A DNA stretch of 64,000 nucleotides from Laceyella tengchongensis (GCF_900182735.1 NZ_FXTU01000005.1:186001-250000); one strand, 5' to 3'. Shown: positions 15,048 through 23,363, numbered from the stretch's first letter. The notes: a model not told the origin generated them from the sequence alone. Translations and numbers: made by a program.

Positions 15048-16745
15048 ATGAAGATTGCCCTCTATCAGGTGGCAGGCGACGAGAAGTGGCGAATGAGCCT
15101 AGCGCCTGAAGTTGATGAGCGGCATTGGCGGGAGCAGGGCCGGCAGATCACTTGGCTAGGCGTAACCTGTTCGATTGGGCTGGCCGCCGCCTTCATCCGC
15201 AAACGAAGCCTGCCGCGCCATATGGAAACGGGGCTGGCACCACTACCAGCGCTTACTGACGGGGATTGGGATGAAGTGAAACAGACCGGACAGAAGTGGA
15301 TACCGTTTTTGACAGGCAGGGCTCTACTGTTGGAAGAGATCGAAGCGTTGTTGCTCAAACATGGGCAAACAGACGCATCGGAAAGATTGCGGCGCGTGTT
15401 GCAATGGCTGATATTGAAGGGGGAATGCGATATGCGGCCGGGAGTTGACAGCGCCCGGCCAGCTTGGCATTGGCGATGTGAACGGTGTGGAGCAGGTGGG
15501 AGCACACTGGTGGTTCGAACTTGCGCCAGTTGCCAAGAACATTGCGTCGTCTGCGAAACGTGCCTGATCATGGGCCGCTCTCGAACCTGCACGCCTTTTT
15601 TTCTGTTTACGAAGACACAGGGGCGGGCTTCGGGCGCCGTTCCGTCATTGCCTGAAGTGCAGATTGGTGCGATCCGATATCCGCTGACCATAGCCCAACG
15701 GCGGGCGGTGACAGAGCTGAGGGGGCACTTGTGCGGTTCGGCGCGGCAGGTTCTTGTCTGGGCGGTGACGGGAGCAGGCAAGACGGAGATGATGTTCCCG
15801 TTGTTGGAAGAAGCTTTGCGGGCAGGGAAGAAAGTGGCATGGGTGACCCCCAGAAAAGATGTGGTGCTTGAGCTAGCGCCGCGCATCAGGCAAGCGTTCA
15901 ATTCGGTTCGCGTCTTGGCGTTGCATGGCGGTTCGGCTGATGCTTGGCTCACCGGGGAAGTGGTTGTCGCCACAGCGCATCAGATGTGGCGATTTGCACA
16001 GGCGTTTGAATGGATGGTCGTCGATGAAGTCGATGCGTTTCCGTTGTACGGCCACCACGCGCTGGAACAGGGGCTTCACCGAGCCTTGGCCCCATCGGGC
16101 AAACAAGTGCTGTTGACGGCGACGCCGCCGGTCGGATGGCAAAGTTTAGCGAAACAAGGGCGGTTGCCATGTGTCGTTTTGCCGGCGCGCCACCACGGCT
16201 TTCCCCTCCCCGAACCCCGGTTGGCGGTGGTGTGGGGATTGTGGCGCAAGCTGAGGCGGAACCGGCCAATCCCTGTTGTGGAACGATTTTTGAAGCAGGT
16301 GGAGGCGCGATCTGGGCAAGCGATGTTGTTCGTGCCACGCGTACAGGATGTGAAGGTCGTAGTGACGTGGTTGATCGGGCTGGGCTGGCCGCAGGAAGAG
16401 ATCGCCGGCGTTTACGCCGCGCAGCCCGACCGGGAAGAAGAGGTGGCACGGTTTAGGGATGGTAGCCGCAAATGGCTGGTCACCACGACCATTTTGGAAC
16501 GCGGGGTTACTGTGCCGCGCGTGCATGTGCTTGTGTTAGGCGCCGACCACCTCGTGTTTGACCGAGCTGGTTTGGTGCAAATTGCGGGCCGGGTGGGGAG
16601 ACGGGCTGACTATCAAGAGGGCGAGGTGTGGTTTGTGGCGGAGGAACGAACCGAGGCTCAGATCAAGGCGCTAAAAGAGATCAAGCGGCTAAATCATTGG
16701 GCGGCAAAAGAAGGATTTCTCCAAAAAGAGGCGTATTCACATTGA
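15048..16745 (+). CDS. comFA: ComFA-like DNA helicase/translocase of competence
   Basis: A 565-residue superfamily 2 ATPase. A zinc-finger-like region has paired cysteines (C144-x2-C147, C159-x2-C162, C166-x2-C169-x2-C172). It is followed by Walker A (AVTGAGKTEMM, about 239-249), a DEVD box (326-329) and TATPP, and then the C-terminal helicase domain with ILERGVTVP and QIAGRVGRR. ComFA uses ATP to pull transforming DNA through the membrane channel. AAAGGAGG stands 5 bases before ATG 15048; the frame is open 18 codons further upstream but without a ribosome site. The stop overlaps the start of comFC, so the two are translationally coupled. comFB is absent. Confidence 0.92.
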   Translation: MKIALYQVAGDEKWRMSLAPEVDERHWREQGRQITWLGVTCSIGLAAAFIRKRSLPRHMETGLAPLPALTDGDWDEVKQTGQKWIPFLTGRALLLEEIEALLLKHGQTDASERLRRVLQWLILKGECDMRPGVDSARPAWHWRCERCGAGGSTLVVRTCASCQEHCVVCETCLIMGRSRTCTPFFLFTKTQGRASGAVPSLPEVQIGAIRYPLTIAQRRAVTELRGHLCGSARQVLVWAVTGAGKTEMMFPLLEEALRAGKKVAWVTPRKDVVLELAPRIRQAFNSVRVLALHGGSADAWLTGEVVVATAHQMWRFAQAFEWMVVDEVDAFPLYGHHALEQGLHRALAPSGKQVLLTATPPVGWQSLAKQGRLPCVVLPARHHGFPLPEPRLAVVWGLWRKLRRNRPIPVVERFLKQVEARSGQAMLFVPRVQDVKVVVTWLIGLGWPQEEIAGVYAAQPDREEEVARFRDGSRKWLVTTTILERGVTVPRVHVLVLGADHLVFDRAGLVQIAGRVGRRADYQEGEVWFVAEERTEAQIKALKEIKRLNHWAAKEGFLQKEAYSH

Positions 16746-17470
16746 AGGAGTGGTGGTCGTTTCTGTTTCCGCCTTCATCCGCTTGTTGGTTTTGCGGCAC
16801 TCCGATGCAGGCTCGTTTATTCGCGCCTCCGGAAAAGCGCCTTTGTCCAGTTTGCCTGGAATCGTTGCAGCCAATCAAGGAGCCAATCTGCCAAGTGTGC
16901 GGCCGCGGGTTTGATAAAGCGCCATCGACGGGCGTTTGTTTCGATTGCGTTCGGATTGCTGAAGAGGAAAGGGTGATGAATCGAAGCCCCGTTGCCTACA
17001 CCGATCAAGTGGCGGCGTGGGTGCGGCTCTTCAAATATCGCGGCAAAGAGGGCTTAGCGACGCCGATGGGACGGTGGATGGCCGAAGTGGCGCGGGTGCA
17101 TTACGCCAGGGAAAACATTTCACTCGTCACGTTTGTGCCTCTTCATGAAGAGCGATTGATCCAGCGGGGATTTAATCAAGCGGAGAAGCTGGCGGATGAA
17201 GTGGGACGGAGATTGAGGTTGCCCGTGTGCCCTTTGCTTGTGCGAAACAAGGATACAGCTTACCAGAGCAAGCGGACGCGCGAAGAACGGCTGTTAGCGC
17301 TGGGAGGAAGTGTGATCCTCGCGGACGGAGCGTGGAAGAGGCATGTGGCCAATCAGGTTGTTCTCATTGTCGATGATGTGTACACGACGGGGGCGACCGT
17401 GCGAGAGTGTGCGAAACCGTTGCGGCAGGCTGGCGTGAAAAAAGTCTGTTCCGTGACGTTTGCTAGATAA
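16742..17470 (+). CDS. comFC: ComFC-like phosphoribosyltransferase-fold competence protein
   Basis: A 242-residue ComF/GntX family protein needed for DNA uptake or processing in competent cells. It has N-terminal zinc-binding pairs (CWFCG, CPVCLE, CQVCGRGF, CFDC). The C-terminal phosphoribosyltransferase fold contains the PRPP-loop VLIVDDVYTTGATV. The start is a TTG at 16742 that overlaps the comFA stop (TTGA), with AAAGAGG 10 bases upstream. No ATG fits the zinc domain better, although the frame stays open to 16628. In B. subtilis comFC is followed by flagellar genes; here HU follows, consistent with a non-motile organism. Confidence 0.9.
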   Translation: MKEWWSFLFPPSSACWFCGTPMQARLFAPPEKRLCPVCLESLQPIKEPICQVCGRGFDKAPSTGVCFDCVRIAEEERVMNRSPVAYTDQVAAWVRLFKYRGKEGLATPMGRWMAEVARVHYARENISLVTFVPLHEERLIQRGFNQAEKLADEVGRRLRLPVCPLLVRNKDTAYQSKRTREERLLALGGSVILADGAWKRHVANQVVLIVDDVYTTGATVRECAKPLRQAGVKKVCSVTFAR

Positions 17471-17554
17471 AAGAGGTATAGAAACGATCAAACTCGTCAA
17501 CACCTTATGATAGGCATTTTCATAGACAGTACCAAAATTGAAGGAGAGTTGAAC

Positions 17555-17830
17555 ATGAACAAAACTGAATTGATTGAACGTGTGGCGGAAAGCACGGGAA
17601 AAACAAAGAAGGAAGCGGGCCTGATCATTGACAGCGTTTTTCAAACGATCTCTGAAGCGCTGAGCGGAGGCGAGAAGGTGACCCTGATCGGCTTCGGCAA
17701 TTTTGAAGTGCGTGAACGGGCAGCGCGGACAGGACGCAATCCCCAAACGGGAGAAGAAATTACGATTGAAGCTAGCAAAGTCCCAGCCTTTAAACCAGGC
17801 AAACAATTGAAAGAACTGGTAAACCAGTAA
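17555..17830 (+). CDS. DNA-binding protein HU
   Basis: A 91-residue histone-like HU protein. It has MNKTELIERVAESTGKTKKE, TLIGFGNFEVRERAARTGRN and the DNA-binding arm RNPQTGEEITI, ending in PAFKPGKQLKELVN. HU dimers bend and compact DNA without sequence specificity. ATG 17555 follows GAAGGAGAG. It is a single-gene unit with its own terminator. Firmicutes often carry one main HU gene (hbs); this could be that gene or a paralogue. Confidence 0.96.
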   Translation: MNKTELIERVAESTGKTKKEAGLIIDSVFQTISEALSGGEKVTLIGFGNFEVRERAARTGRNPQTGEEITIEASKVPAFKPGKQLKELVNQ

Positions 17831-17836
17831 TTGAAG

Positions 17837-17885
17837 CAAACACCCTGGCCAAGGGTACACTTGGCCAGGGTGTTTGTTGTTTGTA
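17837..17885 (+). terminator. Terminator of the HU gene
   Basis: CAAACACCCTGGCCAAG pairs perfectly with its complement at 17860-17876, followed by TTGTTTGT. Confidence 0.93.
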
Positions 17886-18142
17886 GAGAGAAGGTGCCAA
17901 AGCGATCGAGGTAAATTGATATTTTGCATACTTATGAGAGAGGGTGAATCGAATCGGAGATATACAGAAAGAGGAAAATGGGCATACGAAAAGGTTTATT
18001 GTGAAGTGATGAACATGAATGGAAAAGTCTTGTTATTGCATAAATAATCATTCAAATGTATAATAAATCCATTCAAACGACTTATTGGAGCACGATATTT
18101 TGCAATGATTAGATATTCATTATTAAAAAAGGGGAGATGGCG

Positions 18143-18916
18143 ATGAGAAAAAAAGGAATTCTGTTCGCGTCGTTGGCAGTGATTCTGTCCGGTTTACTAA
18201 CCGGTTGCGGGGGGCAGTCGCAGACGAAAGCAGACAATGTGATTCAGGTTGGTACCAACGCCGAGTTTCCTCCGTTTGAATTTCAAGAGGGAAATGGGGA
18301 AATCAGCGGGTTTGATGCCGAACTGATTCGCGCCATTGGCAAAGCCGTGGGGATGGAAGTGCAAATCACTCATATGGGATTTGACGCTATTTTTGAAGGA
18401 CTCAGCCGGGACAAAGTGGATGTCGGCGTGGCGGCGATTACGATTACTGATGACCGCAAACAAACCGTTGATTTTACAGCGCCTTATTTTGACGCCAAGC
18501 AATATATCCTGGTGCCGAAAAATTCGAATATCAAGACGCTGAAAGAGTTGAAAGGGAAGAAGATCGGGGTGCAGGCAGCCACTACGGGGGAAGCGGTTGT
18601 CCAAGGAGTGTTTGGCAAGACGTATGAAGGGATTAAGGCTTACGACGAAACGCCTTCGGCCATCAATGATTTGCAAATCGGTCGCTTGGACGCTGTGGTA
18701 GTCGATAGTGCTGTGGTGGTGGAGTTTAACAAAAAATTGGGCGAAGGCAAATTCAACATGGTGGAGGATACTTCTTTGCCGGTCGAACAATACGGGATGG
18801 CCGTGAAGAAGGGCAACAAGGACATGCTGAACAAGCTGAATGAAGGTTTGAAAAAAGTAAAAGAGAACGGTGAGTATGACAAAATCTATCAAAAATATTT
18901 TGGTGATCACAAGTAA
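18143..18916 (+). CDS. Polar amino-acid ABC transporter substrate-binding lipoprotein
   Basis: A 257-residue SBP family 3 protein. A signal peptide ends in the lipobox LLTGC, then GGQSQTKAD. The binding-domain motifs are GTNAEFPPFEF, GFDAELIRAI, VDVGVAAITITDDR, VDFTAPYF and KIGVQAATTGE. This pattern fits glutamine/arginine binding proteins (GlnH, ArtP); the exact amino acid is uncertain. ATG 18143 lies 6 bases after GGGGAG; ATG 18137 directly abuts the ribosome site. The permease and ATPase follow after a 243-base spacer with unusual structure. Confidence 0.92.
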   Translation: MRKKGILFASLAVILSGLLTGCGGQSQTKADNVIQVGTNAEFPPFEFQEGNGEISGFDAELIRAIGKAVGMEVQITHMGFDAIFEGLSRDKVDVGVAAITITDDRKQTVDFTAPYFDAKQYILVPKNSNIKTLKELKGKKIGVQAATTGEAVVQGVFGKTYEGIKAYDETPSAINDLQIGRLDAVVVDSAVVVEFNKKLGEGKFNMVEDTSLPVEQYGMAVKKGNKDMLNKLNEGLKKVKENGEYDKIYQKYFGDHK

Positions 18917-18955
18917 ACGGCGCAAAACCACATTTACAAACGGGGGACAAGCATT

Positions 18956-19020
18956 GAGCGGAGTGAGAACGGGGACTAATCCTCGTTCGTGCACCCGTGC
19001 GACGGTCACTTCAGTCGCTC
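18956..19020 (+). other. Folded spacer RNA between binding protein and permease genes
   Basis: GAGCG (18956) pairs with CGCTC (19016) and AGTGA with TCACT. Inside are two more stems: GAACG-GGA with TCC-CGTTC (18967-18988) and GCAC with GTGC. Together they suggest a three-way junction. Such intercistronic structures often protect the upstream message, which would favour extra binding protein over permease; that role is an inference. Confidence 0.4.
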
Positions 19021-19040
19021 CTATGTGCAACCCTTGCTTC

Positions 19041-19157
19041 TGTGGATAACTTGTTTATAAATTGTGTGGAAAACTGCCTGTGGACGTTGTGGATAATGTG
19101 GATAAGTCTGTTAATAACTGAAAAAAGAAGAGTTCAAGAGAAGGGGGTTGTGGATAA
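19041..19157 (+). promoter_or_regulatory. Cluster of DnaA boxes
   Basis: Four exact copies of TGTGGATAA (complement TTATCCACA) lie in one orientation at 19041-19049, 19088-19096, 19097-19105 and 19149-19157. Near copies are at 19065-19073 (TGTGGAAAA) and 19079-19087 (TGTGGACGT). This is the canonical DnaA-binding 9-mer. The cluster ends 2 bases before the permease start codon. Chromosomal DnaA-box clusters outside oriC are known to titrate DnaA in Bacillus. Confidence 0.8.
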
Positions 19158-19159
19158 CT

Positions 19160-19846
19160 ATGGAGTGGAATTGGTCTGTCATCTTAGAATACCAGGAGTT
19201 GTTCATCCGTGGTCTCTGGATGACCATTCAACTAACCGTGGTGGCGGTCGTAGCGGGCTTGTTCATCGGACTTATATTGGGATTGATGAGATTATCGGAC
19301 AAAGCGTGGTTGCGTCTGCCGGCGGTCGCCTATGTGGATCTCTTCCGGGGGACACCGCTTTTGCTTCAAATTTTGGCTGTTCATTTTGCCGTATTGCCGG
19401 CGTTGTTCCAAGATGTGCTCGGCCTCCCTGCGCCTGACGCCGCGACTTCCAGTTTTATCGCACTGTCGCTAAATGCTGGGGCATACATCGCCGAAATCTT
19501 CCGGGGTGGCATTCAATCGATTGACAAAGGACAGATGGAAGCGGCGCGCTCGCTTGGGATGACTTATCGGCAAGCGATGAAGTTGGTTGTTCTCCCCCAA
19601 GCTTTTAAGCGCATGTTGCCGCCGTTAGGCAATGAGTTTATCGCCTTGCTCAAAGATAGCTCCCTGGTCACGGTCATCGCCGTCAACGACATCACATATG
19701 CGGCGTTCGCCACGGCCAAGAACACGTTTGTAAGATGGCCCCCTTACATTACCGCGGCTTTGGTGTACTTGGTACTGACCCTGGTGTTATCCCGTCTGGT
19801 GGGCTATATGGAAAGACGGTTAGATCCAAACGGACGGAAAGGGTGA
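19160..19846 (+). CDS. Polar amino-acid ABC transporter permease
   Basis: A 228-residue permease of the His/Glu/Gln/Arg/opine family (HEQRo). Characteristic segments are LWMTIQLTVVAV, VDLFRGTPLLLQ, IALSLNAGAYIAEIFRGGI and the ATPase-docking loop EAARSLGMTYRQAMKLVVLP. It forms the membrane channel with the neighbouring ATPase and lipoprotein. The start is debatable: ATG 19160 gives MEWNWSVILEYQ, with AAGGGGG 12 bases upstream, while an in-frame TTG at 19148 touches the ribosome site. A DnaA box covers the region between ribosome site and ATG. Confidence 0.93.
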   Translation: MEWNWSVILEYQELFIRGLWMTIQLTVVAVVAGLFIGLILGLMRLSDKAWLRLPAVAYVDLFRGTPLLLQILAVHFAVLPALFQDVLGLPAPDAATSSFIALSLNAGAYIAEIFRGGIQSIDKGQMEAARSLGMTYRQAMKLVVLPQAFKRMLPPLGNEFIALLKDSSLVTVIAVNDITYAAFATAKNTFVRWPPYITAALVYLVLTLVLSRLVGYMERRLDPNGRKG

Positions 19847-19851
19847 GACAA

Positions 19852-20574
19852 ATGATCCAGGTGGAAAATCTCAATAAGCGGTTTGGCGATCATCATGTGC
19901 TCAAAGACATCCATGTACGAATCGGAGAATCAGAAGTGGTTTGCGTGATTGGGCCCAGCGGTTCCGGCAAAAGCACTTTTCTGCGTTGCCTTAATCTGTT
20001 GGAGCGAGTGAGTTCGGGCCGCGTCGTGGTCGGCGGGTTTAACCTGACGGACCCCAAGACGGACATTAACCGCGTTCGCACGGAAGTGGGAATGGTGTTT
20101 CAGCAGTTTGAATTGTTTCCGCATAAAAACGTGTTGGACAACATCACGTTGGCGCCGATTCATGTGCGCAAATGGCCGAAAGAGCAAGCTGAGGCCAAAG
20201 CGTTGGCGCTGTTGGACAAAGTGGGATTGCGGTCCAAGGCCGAAGCTTTTCCCGGCGAGTTGTCGGGCGGGCAGAAGCAGCGGGTCGCCATCGCCAGGGC
20301 GTTGGCAATGGAGCCCAAGTTGATGCTGTTTGACGAGCCCACCTCCGCTTTGGACCCGGAGATGGTTAAAGAAGTGTTGGACGTGATGAAACAATTGGCC
20401 GAGGAAGGGATGACCATGGTCGTCGTCACCCATGAGATGGGATTCGCCCGTGAAGTGAGCGACCGGGTCATCTTTATGGATGATGGTCGGATTGTTGAGG
20501 AAGGTTCGCCGTCTGAGATCTTCTCCCGGCCTAAACACGAACGCTTGAAGGCGTTTTTGAGTAAAGTGTTGTGA
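19852..20574 (+). CDS. Polar amino-acid ABC transporter ATP-binding protein
   Basis: A 240-residue GlnQ/ArtM-type ATPase. Walker A GPSGSGKSTF, Q-loop MVFQQFELFPH, signature LSGGQKQRVAIARAL, Walker B LMLFDEPTSALD and switch VVTHEM are all present. It starts 5 bases after the permease stop, with AAAGGGTGAG upstream. The frame remains open upstream inside the permease gene, but that part is not family sequence. It powers uptake of a polar amino acid through the two preceding gene products. Confidence 0.95.
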   Translation: MIQVENLNKRFGDHHVLKDIHVRIGESEVVCVIGPSGSGKSTFLRCLNLLERVSSGRVVVGGFNLTDPKTDINRVRTEVGMVFQQFELFPHKNVLDNITLAPIHVRKWPKEQAEAKALALLDKVGLRSKAEAFPGELSGGQKQRVAIARALAMEPKLMLFDEPTSALDPEMVKEVLDVMKQLAEEGMTMVVVTHEMGFAREVSDRVIFMDDGRIVEEGSPSEIFSRPKHERLKAFLSKVL

Positions 20575-20587
20575 TGACTACGCTGAC

Positions 20588-20676
20588 TAAGGGCCTACGT
20601 TCCCATGCCATTTTCCATTCGCTTTATCTGACTATCGGCGCTCGTTTGAGCAAAGAGGGAGCCCGTTTGTAGGCTT
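20588..20676. repeat. Degenerate miniature inverted-repeat element
   Basis: TAAGGGCCTAC (20588) and GTAGGCTTA (20668-20676) form imperfect terminal repeats. The interior CCATTTTCCATTCGCTTTAT and ATCGGCGCTC match the core of the elements at 29.7 kb and 51.0 kb. It is shorter and has diverged ends, so it is a remnant or a related subfamily. Confidence 0.5.
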
Positions 20677-20687
20677 AAAGTACTACC

Positions 20688-20717
20688 TTGACAGTATTTT
20701 TAGACAAATGGTATAGT
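20688..20717 (+). promoter_or_regulatory. SigA-type promoter of the cold-shock gene
   Basis: TTGACA (20688-20693) and TATAGT (20712-20717), 18 bases apart, give a transcript with a leader of about 55 bases before the csp ATG. Confidence 0.75.
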
Positions 20718-20778
20718 TAAGTGGCATAAGAGTGCGTTCTTTATGCGATGACTACGATTTGAGAAGGGATTGTGTTTT

Positions 20779-20976
20779 ATGCAAGGCAAAGTCAAGTGGT
20801 TTAACGCGGAAAAAGGCTATGGCTTCATCGAGCGTGAGGGTGGCGAAGACGTATTCGTACACTACACCGCTATTCAAATGGAAGGCTTCAAGTCGCTGGA
20901 AGAAGGTCAAGAAGTTGAATTTGAAATCGTAGAGGGTTCCCGTGGACCACAGGCTGCAAACGTTGTGAAAAAGTAA
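20779..20976 (+). CDS. Cold-shock protein (CspB/CspD family)
   Basis: A 65-residue single cold-shock domain. RNP1 (KGYGFIE) and RNP2 (DVFVHYTAI) are intact, with GKVKWFNAEKG at the N-terminus. It binds single-stranded RNA and DNA as a chaperone that melts structures at low temperature. ATG 20779 follows GAGAAGGGA. It is a single-gene unit with its own promoter and terminator. Confidence 0.97.
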   Translation: MQGKVKWFNAEKGYGFIEREGGEDVFVHYTAIQMEGFKSLEEGQEVEFEIVEGSRGPQAANVVKK

Positions 20977-21002
20977 TTCGCTTTGGAAACAACGAATGTC
21001 CC

Positions 21003-21033
21003 GCTCCCTAGAGCTTGCTCTGGGGGGCTTTTT
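21003..21033 (+). terminator. Terminator of the cold-shock gene
   Basis: GCTCCCTAGAGC, a short loop, CTCTGGGGGGC, then TTTTT. Confidence 0.85.
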
Positions 21034-21213
21034 AATTTCCAAAAAAAAGAAAGTCAGGCCTAACGCAAGTTAACCTTTTTGAATAATATTACAATTCTGT
21101 GTGTGTTTATTTAAGATTTCCTTAATTTTCTTTTGTATTTTTGTAAAAAAAGAGGAGGGATTTCATCAAAATCGGGGAATAGAAGTAGTACAAAGCGGAA
21201 GGAGGATTTCTCT

Positions 21214-21771
21214 ATGAGATATGTCATCCGTGGTCATAACCTTGAAGTAACAGATGCGTTGCATGAATTTGTGGAGCGGAAGCTGAGCCGCCTCGAAAGG
21301 TATTTTGAGGATGTCGGCGAGACTGAAGCCCACGCCGTTTTGGCTGTGATCAAAGATCAGCATCGGGTGGAAGTGACGATTCCCTTCCCTGGGGTGATTG
21401 TCCGTGCTGAAGAATCCAGCGAGGACATGTACGCATCCGTCGACTTAGTGGTTGAAAAGCTTGAGCGGCAGATCCGTAAGTATAAAACGCGGATTAACCG
21501 CAAAGCACGCCAGGATGTTAGCTTCCGCAGTGGTTACAAAGAGCATGCGCGGGAGATGGAAGCGGCTCCCGTGGCGGTGCAAGATGAGGAAGAGCTTGAT
21601 CTCGTGCGAACAAAGCGTTTCGAGTTCAAGCCGATGGATGCGGAAGAAGCAATGCTTCAAATGGACATGCTTGGACACAACTTCTTCGTGTTCACCAACG
21701 CCGCATCCAACCAAGTGAATGTGATTTACAAAAGGAAAGATGGGAAATACGGGTTGATCGAACCTGAGTGA
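21214..21771 (+). CDS. hpf: Long-form ribosome hibernation promoting factor
   Basis: A 185-residue long HPF (YvyD type). The N-terminal S30AE domain (MRYVIRGHNLEVTDALHEF, VEVTIPFPGVIVRAEE) binds the decoding centre. The C-terminal domain (VRTKRFEFKPMDAEEAMLQM through VIYKRKDGKYGLIEPE) dimerises to form 100S ribosomes in resting cells. ATG 21214 follows GGAAGGAGG; the frame is open further upstream without family similarity. In B. subtilis hpf lies directly before secA, whereas here two polysaccharide genes sit in between. Confidence 0.96.
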   Translation: MRYVIRGHNLEVTDALHEFVERKLSRLERYFEDVGETEAHAVLAVIKDQHRVEVTIPFPGVIVRAEESSEDMYASVDLVVEKLERQIRKYKTRINRKARQDVSFRSGYKEHAREMEAAPVAVQDEEELDLVRTKRFEFKPMDAEEAMLQMDMLGHNFFVFTNAASNQVNVIYKRKDGKYGLIEPE

Positions 21772-21775
21772 TAAG

Positions 21776-21805
21776 AAAGCCCCCGCTATGAAGGCGGGGG
21801 CTTTT
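21776..21805 (+). terminator. Terminator of hpf
   Basis: AAAGCCCCCGC, a 7-base loop, GCGGGGGCTTTT, starting 4 bases after the stop codon. Confidence 0.93.
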
Positions 21806-22037
21806 ACTTTGCGCGCTTGAACCTAGGAAGTGGCATCAACTGCAAATGCTGGCAGCGCCCCCGTCTTCCCCAGCTTGAAGGCAACGACCCGATCGTTTTG
21901 GATGGCTCCTCACTGTTTTTTTGTTTGATAAGATGTCGTGGCGATTGTAGAAAAGTACCCGACCTGTGTTATGATAGCAAAGGACAGACAAAGATTCTCT
22001 CTATTCCGACTGGTGAGATGCAGGAGGTTTCAATTAC

Positions 22038-23108
22038 ATGAAAGTGTTGACTGTTGTGGGGGCGAGACCGCAATTCATCAAGGCGGCTCCCGTATCGCGC
22101 GTAATTCGCGAACGCGCGCAAGAGGTGCTGGTACATACCGGGCAACATTATGATAAATCGATGTCAGACGTTTTCTTTGAAGAGTTGCACATTCCTGTGC
22201 CGGAATACCATCTCCACGTCGGCTCCAAATCACATGGGGCCCAAACGGGGGAGATGCTGGCTAAAGTGGAAGAAGTCATCGTAAAAGAGAAGCCGGATTG
22301 CGTGTTGGTATATGGCGACACCAACTCCACCTTGGCAGGCGCGCTTGCAGCCAGCAAACTGCATATTCCCGTCGCCCATGTGGAAGCTGGCTTGCGCAGT
22401 TTCAATCGGCGGATGCCGGAAGAGATTAACCGCGTGTTGACGGACCATGTGTCTGAATGGCTGTTCTGCCCCACGCAGACGGCGGTGAACCACCTGCGCA
22501 CGGAAGGCATCACCAAAGGCGTTCACTTGACCGGCGATGTGATGCTGGATGCGGTTCGTTATAACAGCCGCCTGGCCGATGAAAAATCGACGATCCTGTC
22601 CGACTTAGGTCTGGAAGCCGGTAGCTATGTGCTGATCACCTTGCATCGTGCAGAAAACACTGATGATCCGGCCCGACTCAGCCAAATCATCGGTGCCATC
22701 AACGAATTGCCGGTGCCGGCGGTATTGCCGCTCCATCCTCGTACCAAAGGCAAGCTGGCGCCGCTCGGCTTGGAAATCACCAATCCAAACGTGAAGCTGA
22801 TTGAGCCAATCGGCTATCTGGATATGCTGCAATTGGAAGTGAACGCTAAGAAAATCTTGACCGATTCCGGCGGGGTGCAAAAAGAAGCGTTCTTCGCCAA
22901 AGTGCCTTGCATCACTATGCGCGACGAAACAGAATGGACCGAGACGGTCGAACTGGGCACCAATGTCTTGGTGGGTGCAGATCAAACCCGCATCTTGGAA
23001 GCAGTCAACGGATTTGAAGTCGATTTCTCCCAAGTGCACGAAGTGTTTGGCGATGGGCGCGCGGCTGAGAAGATCATGGATCAACTGCAAAAAGACTTGG
23101 GCAAATAA
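22038..23108 (+). CDS. mnaA: UDP-N-acetylglucosamine 2-epimerase, non-hydrolysing
   Basis: A 356-residue enzyme that interconverts UDP-GlcNAc and UDP-ManNAc, a precursor of teichoic-acid linkage units and other wall polymers. Typical motifs are VVGARPQFIKAAPVSR, VHTGQHYD, VYGDTNSTLAGALAA, HVEAGLRSFNRRMPEEINR, TLHRAENTD and DSGGVQKEAFF. AGGAGG precedes ATG 22038. The B. subtilis orthologue (yvyH) also lies in the neighbourhood of the LCP and degU genes. It fits with the sugar transferase, LCP ligases and glycosyltransferase of this window as part of a wall-polymer pathway. Confidence 0.95.
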   Translation: MKVLTVVGARPQFIKAAPVSRVIRERAQEVLVHTGQHYDKSMSDVFFEELHIPVPEYHLHVGSKSHGAQTGEMLAKVEEVIVKEKPDCVLVYGDTNSTLAGALAASKLHIPVAHVEAGLRSFNRRMPEEINRVLTDHVSEWLFCPTQTAVNHLRTEGITKGVHLTGDVMLDAVRYNSRLADEKSTILSDLGLEAGSYVLITLHRAENTDDPARLSQIIGAINELPVPAVLPLHPRTKGKLAPLGLEITNPNVKLIEPIGYLDMLQLEVNAKKILTDSGGVQKEAFFAKVPCITMRDETEWTETVELGTNVLVGADQTRILEAVNGFEVDFSQVHEVFGDGRAAEKIMDQLQKDLGK

Positions 23109-23116
23109 GCGAGGTG

Positions 23117-23155
23117 AACCGGCTCTTTCCGCAAGAGGGAAGGGGCCGGTTTTTT
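23117..23155 (+). terminator. Terminator of mnaA
   Basis: ACCGGCTCTTTCC pairs with GGGAAGGGGCCGGT around a GCAAGA loop, and six T follow. Confidence 0.9.
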
Positions 23156-23316
23156 GTTGGATCGCTTGAGGTATGAGCGATCCCAAGCGGGAAATCATGT
23201 CATGAAGTGGGGAAGACGCTTATGAGTGGCGCGGCGAAATCTCGCTCCGCGCACCTGTCACGCCAATGTCAAACTTGACTATTTTTCAAAAGGGATACCC
23301 AAACCGAGACCATTTA

Positions 23317-23363
23317 TGTTACAGTGTCACTAGTTTCTATTACGATGCTGTAACAAAGTGACA
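23317..23363 (+). promoter_or_regulatory. Pair of palindromic operator-like sites
   Basis: TGTTACAGTGTCACT (23317-23331) and TGTAACAAAGTGACA (23349-23363) both fit TGTNACnnnGTNAC(A/T). Their centres are 32 bases apart, close to three helical turns, as for dimers bound cooperatively on one face. They precede the glycosyltransferase leader. Confidence 0.45.

Noticed and set aside
15065..15973. 302-codon open frame on the minus strand
   Set aside because: It is antisense to comFA, whose zinc and helicase motifs are clear.
18197..19030. 277-codon open frame on the minus strand
   Set aside because: It is antisense to the amino-acid-binding lipoprotein gene and continues into the structured spacer; no ribosome site.
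21817..22041. 74-codon frame upstream of mnaA
   Set aside because: No ribosome site, odd composition, and it covers the probable mnaA promoter (TATGAT near 21969).
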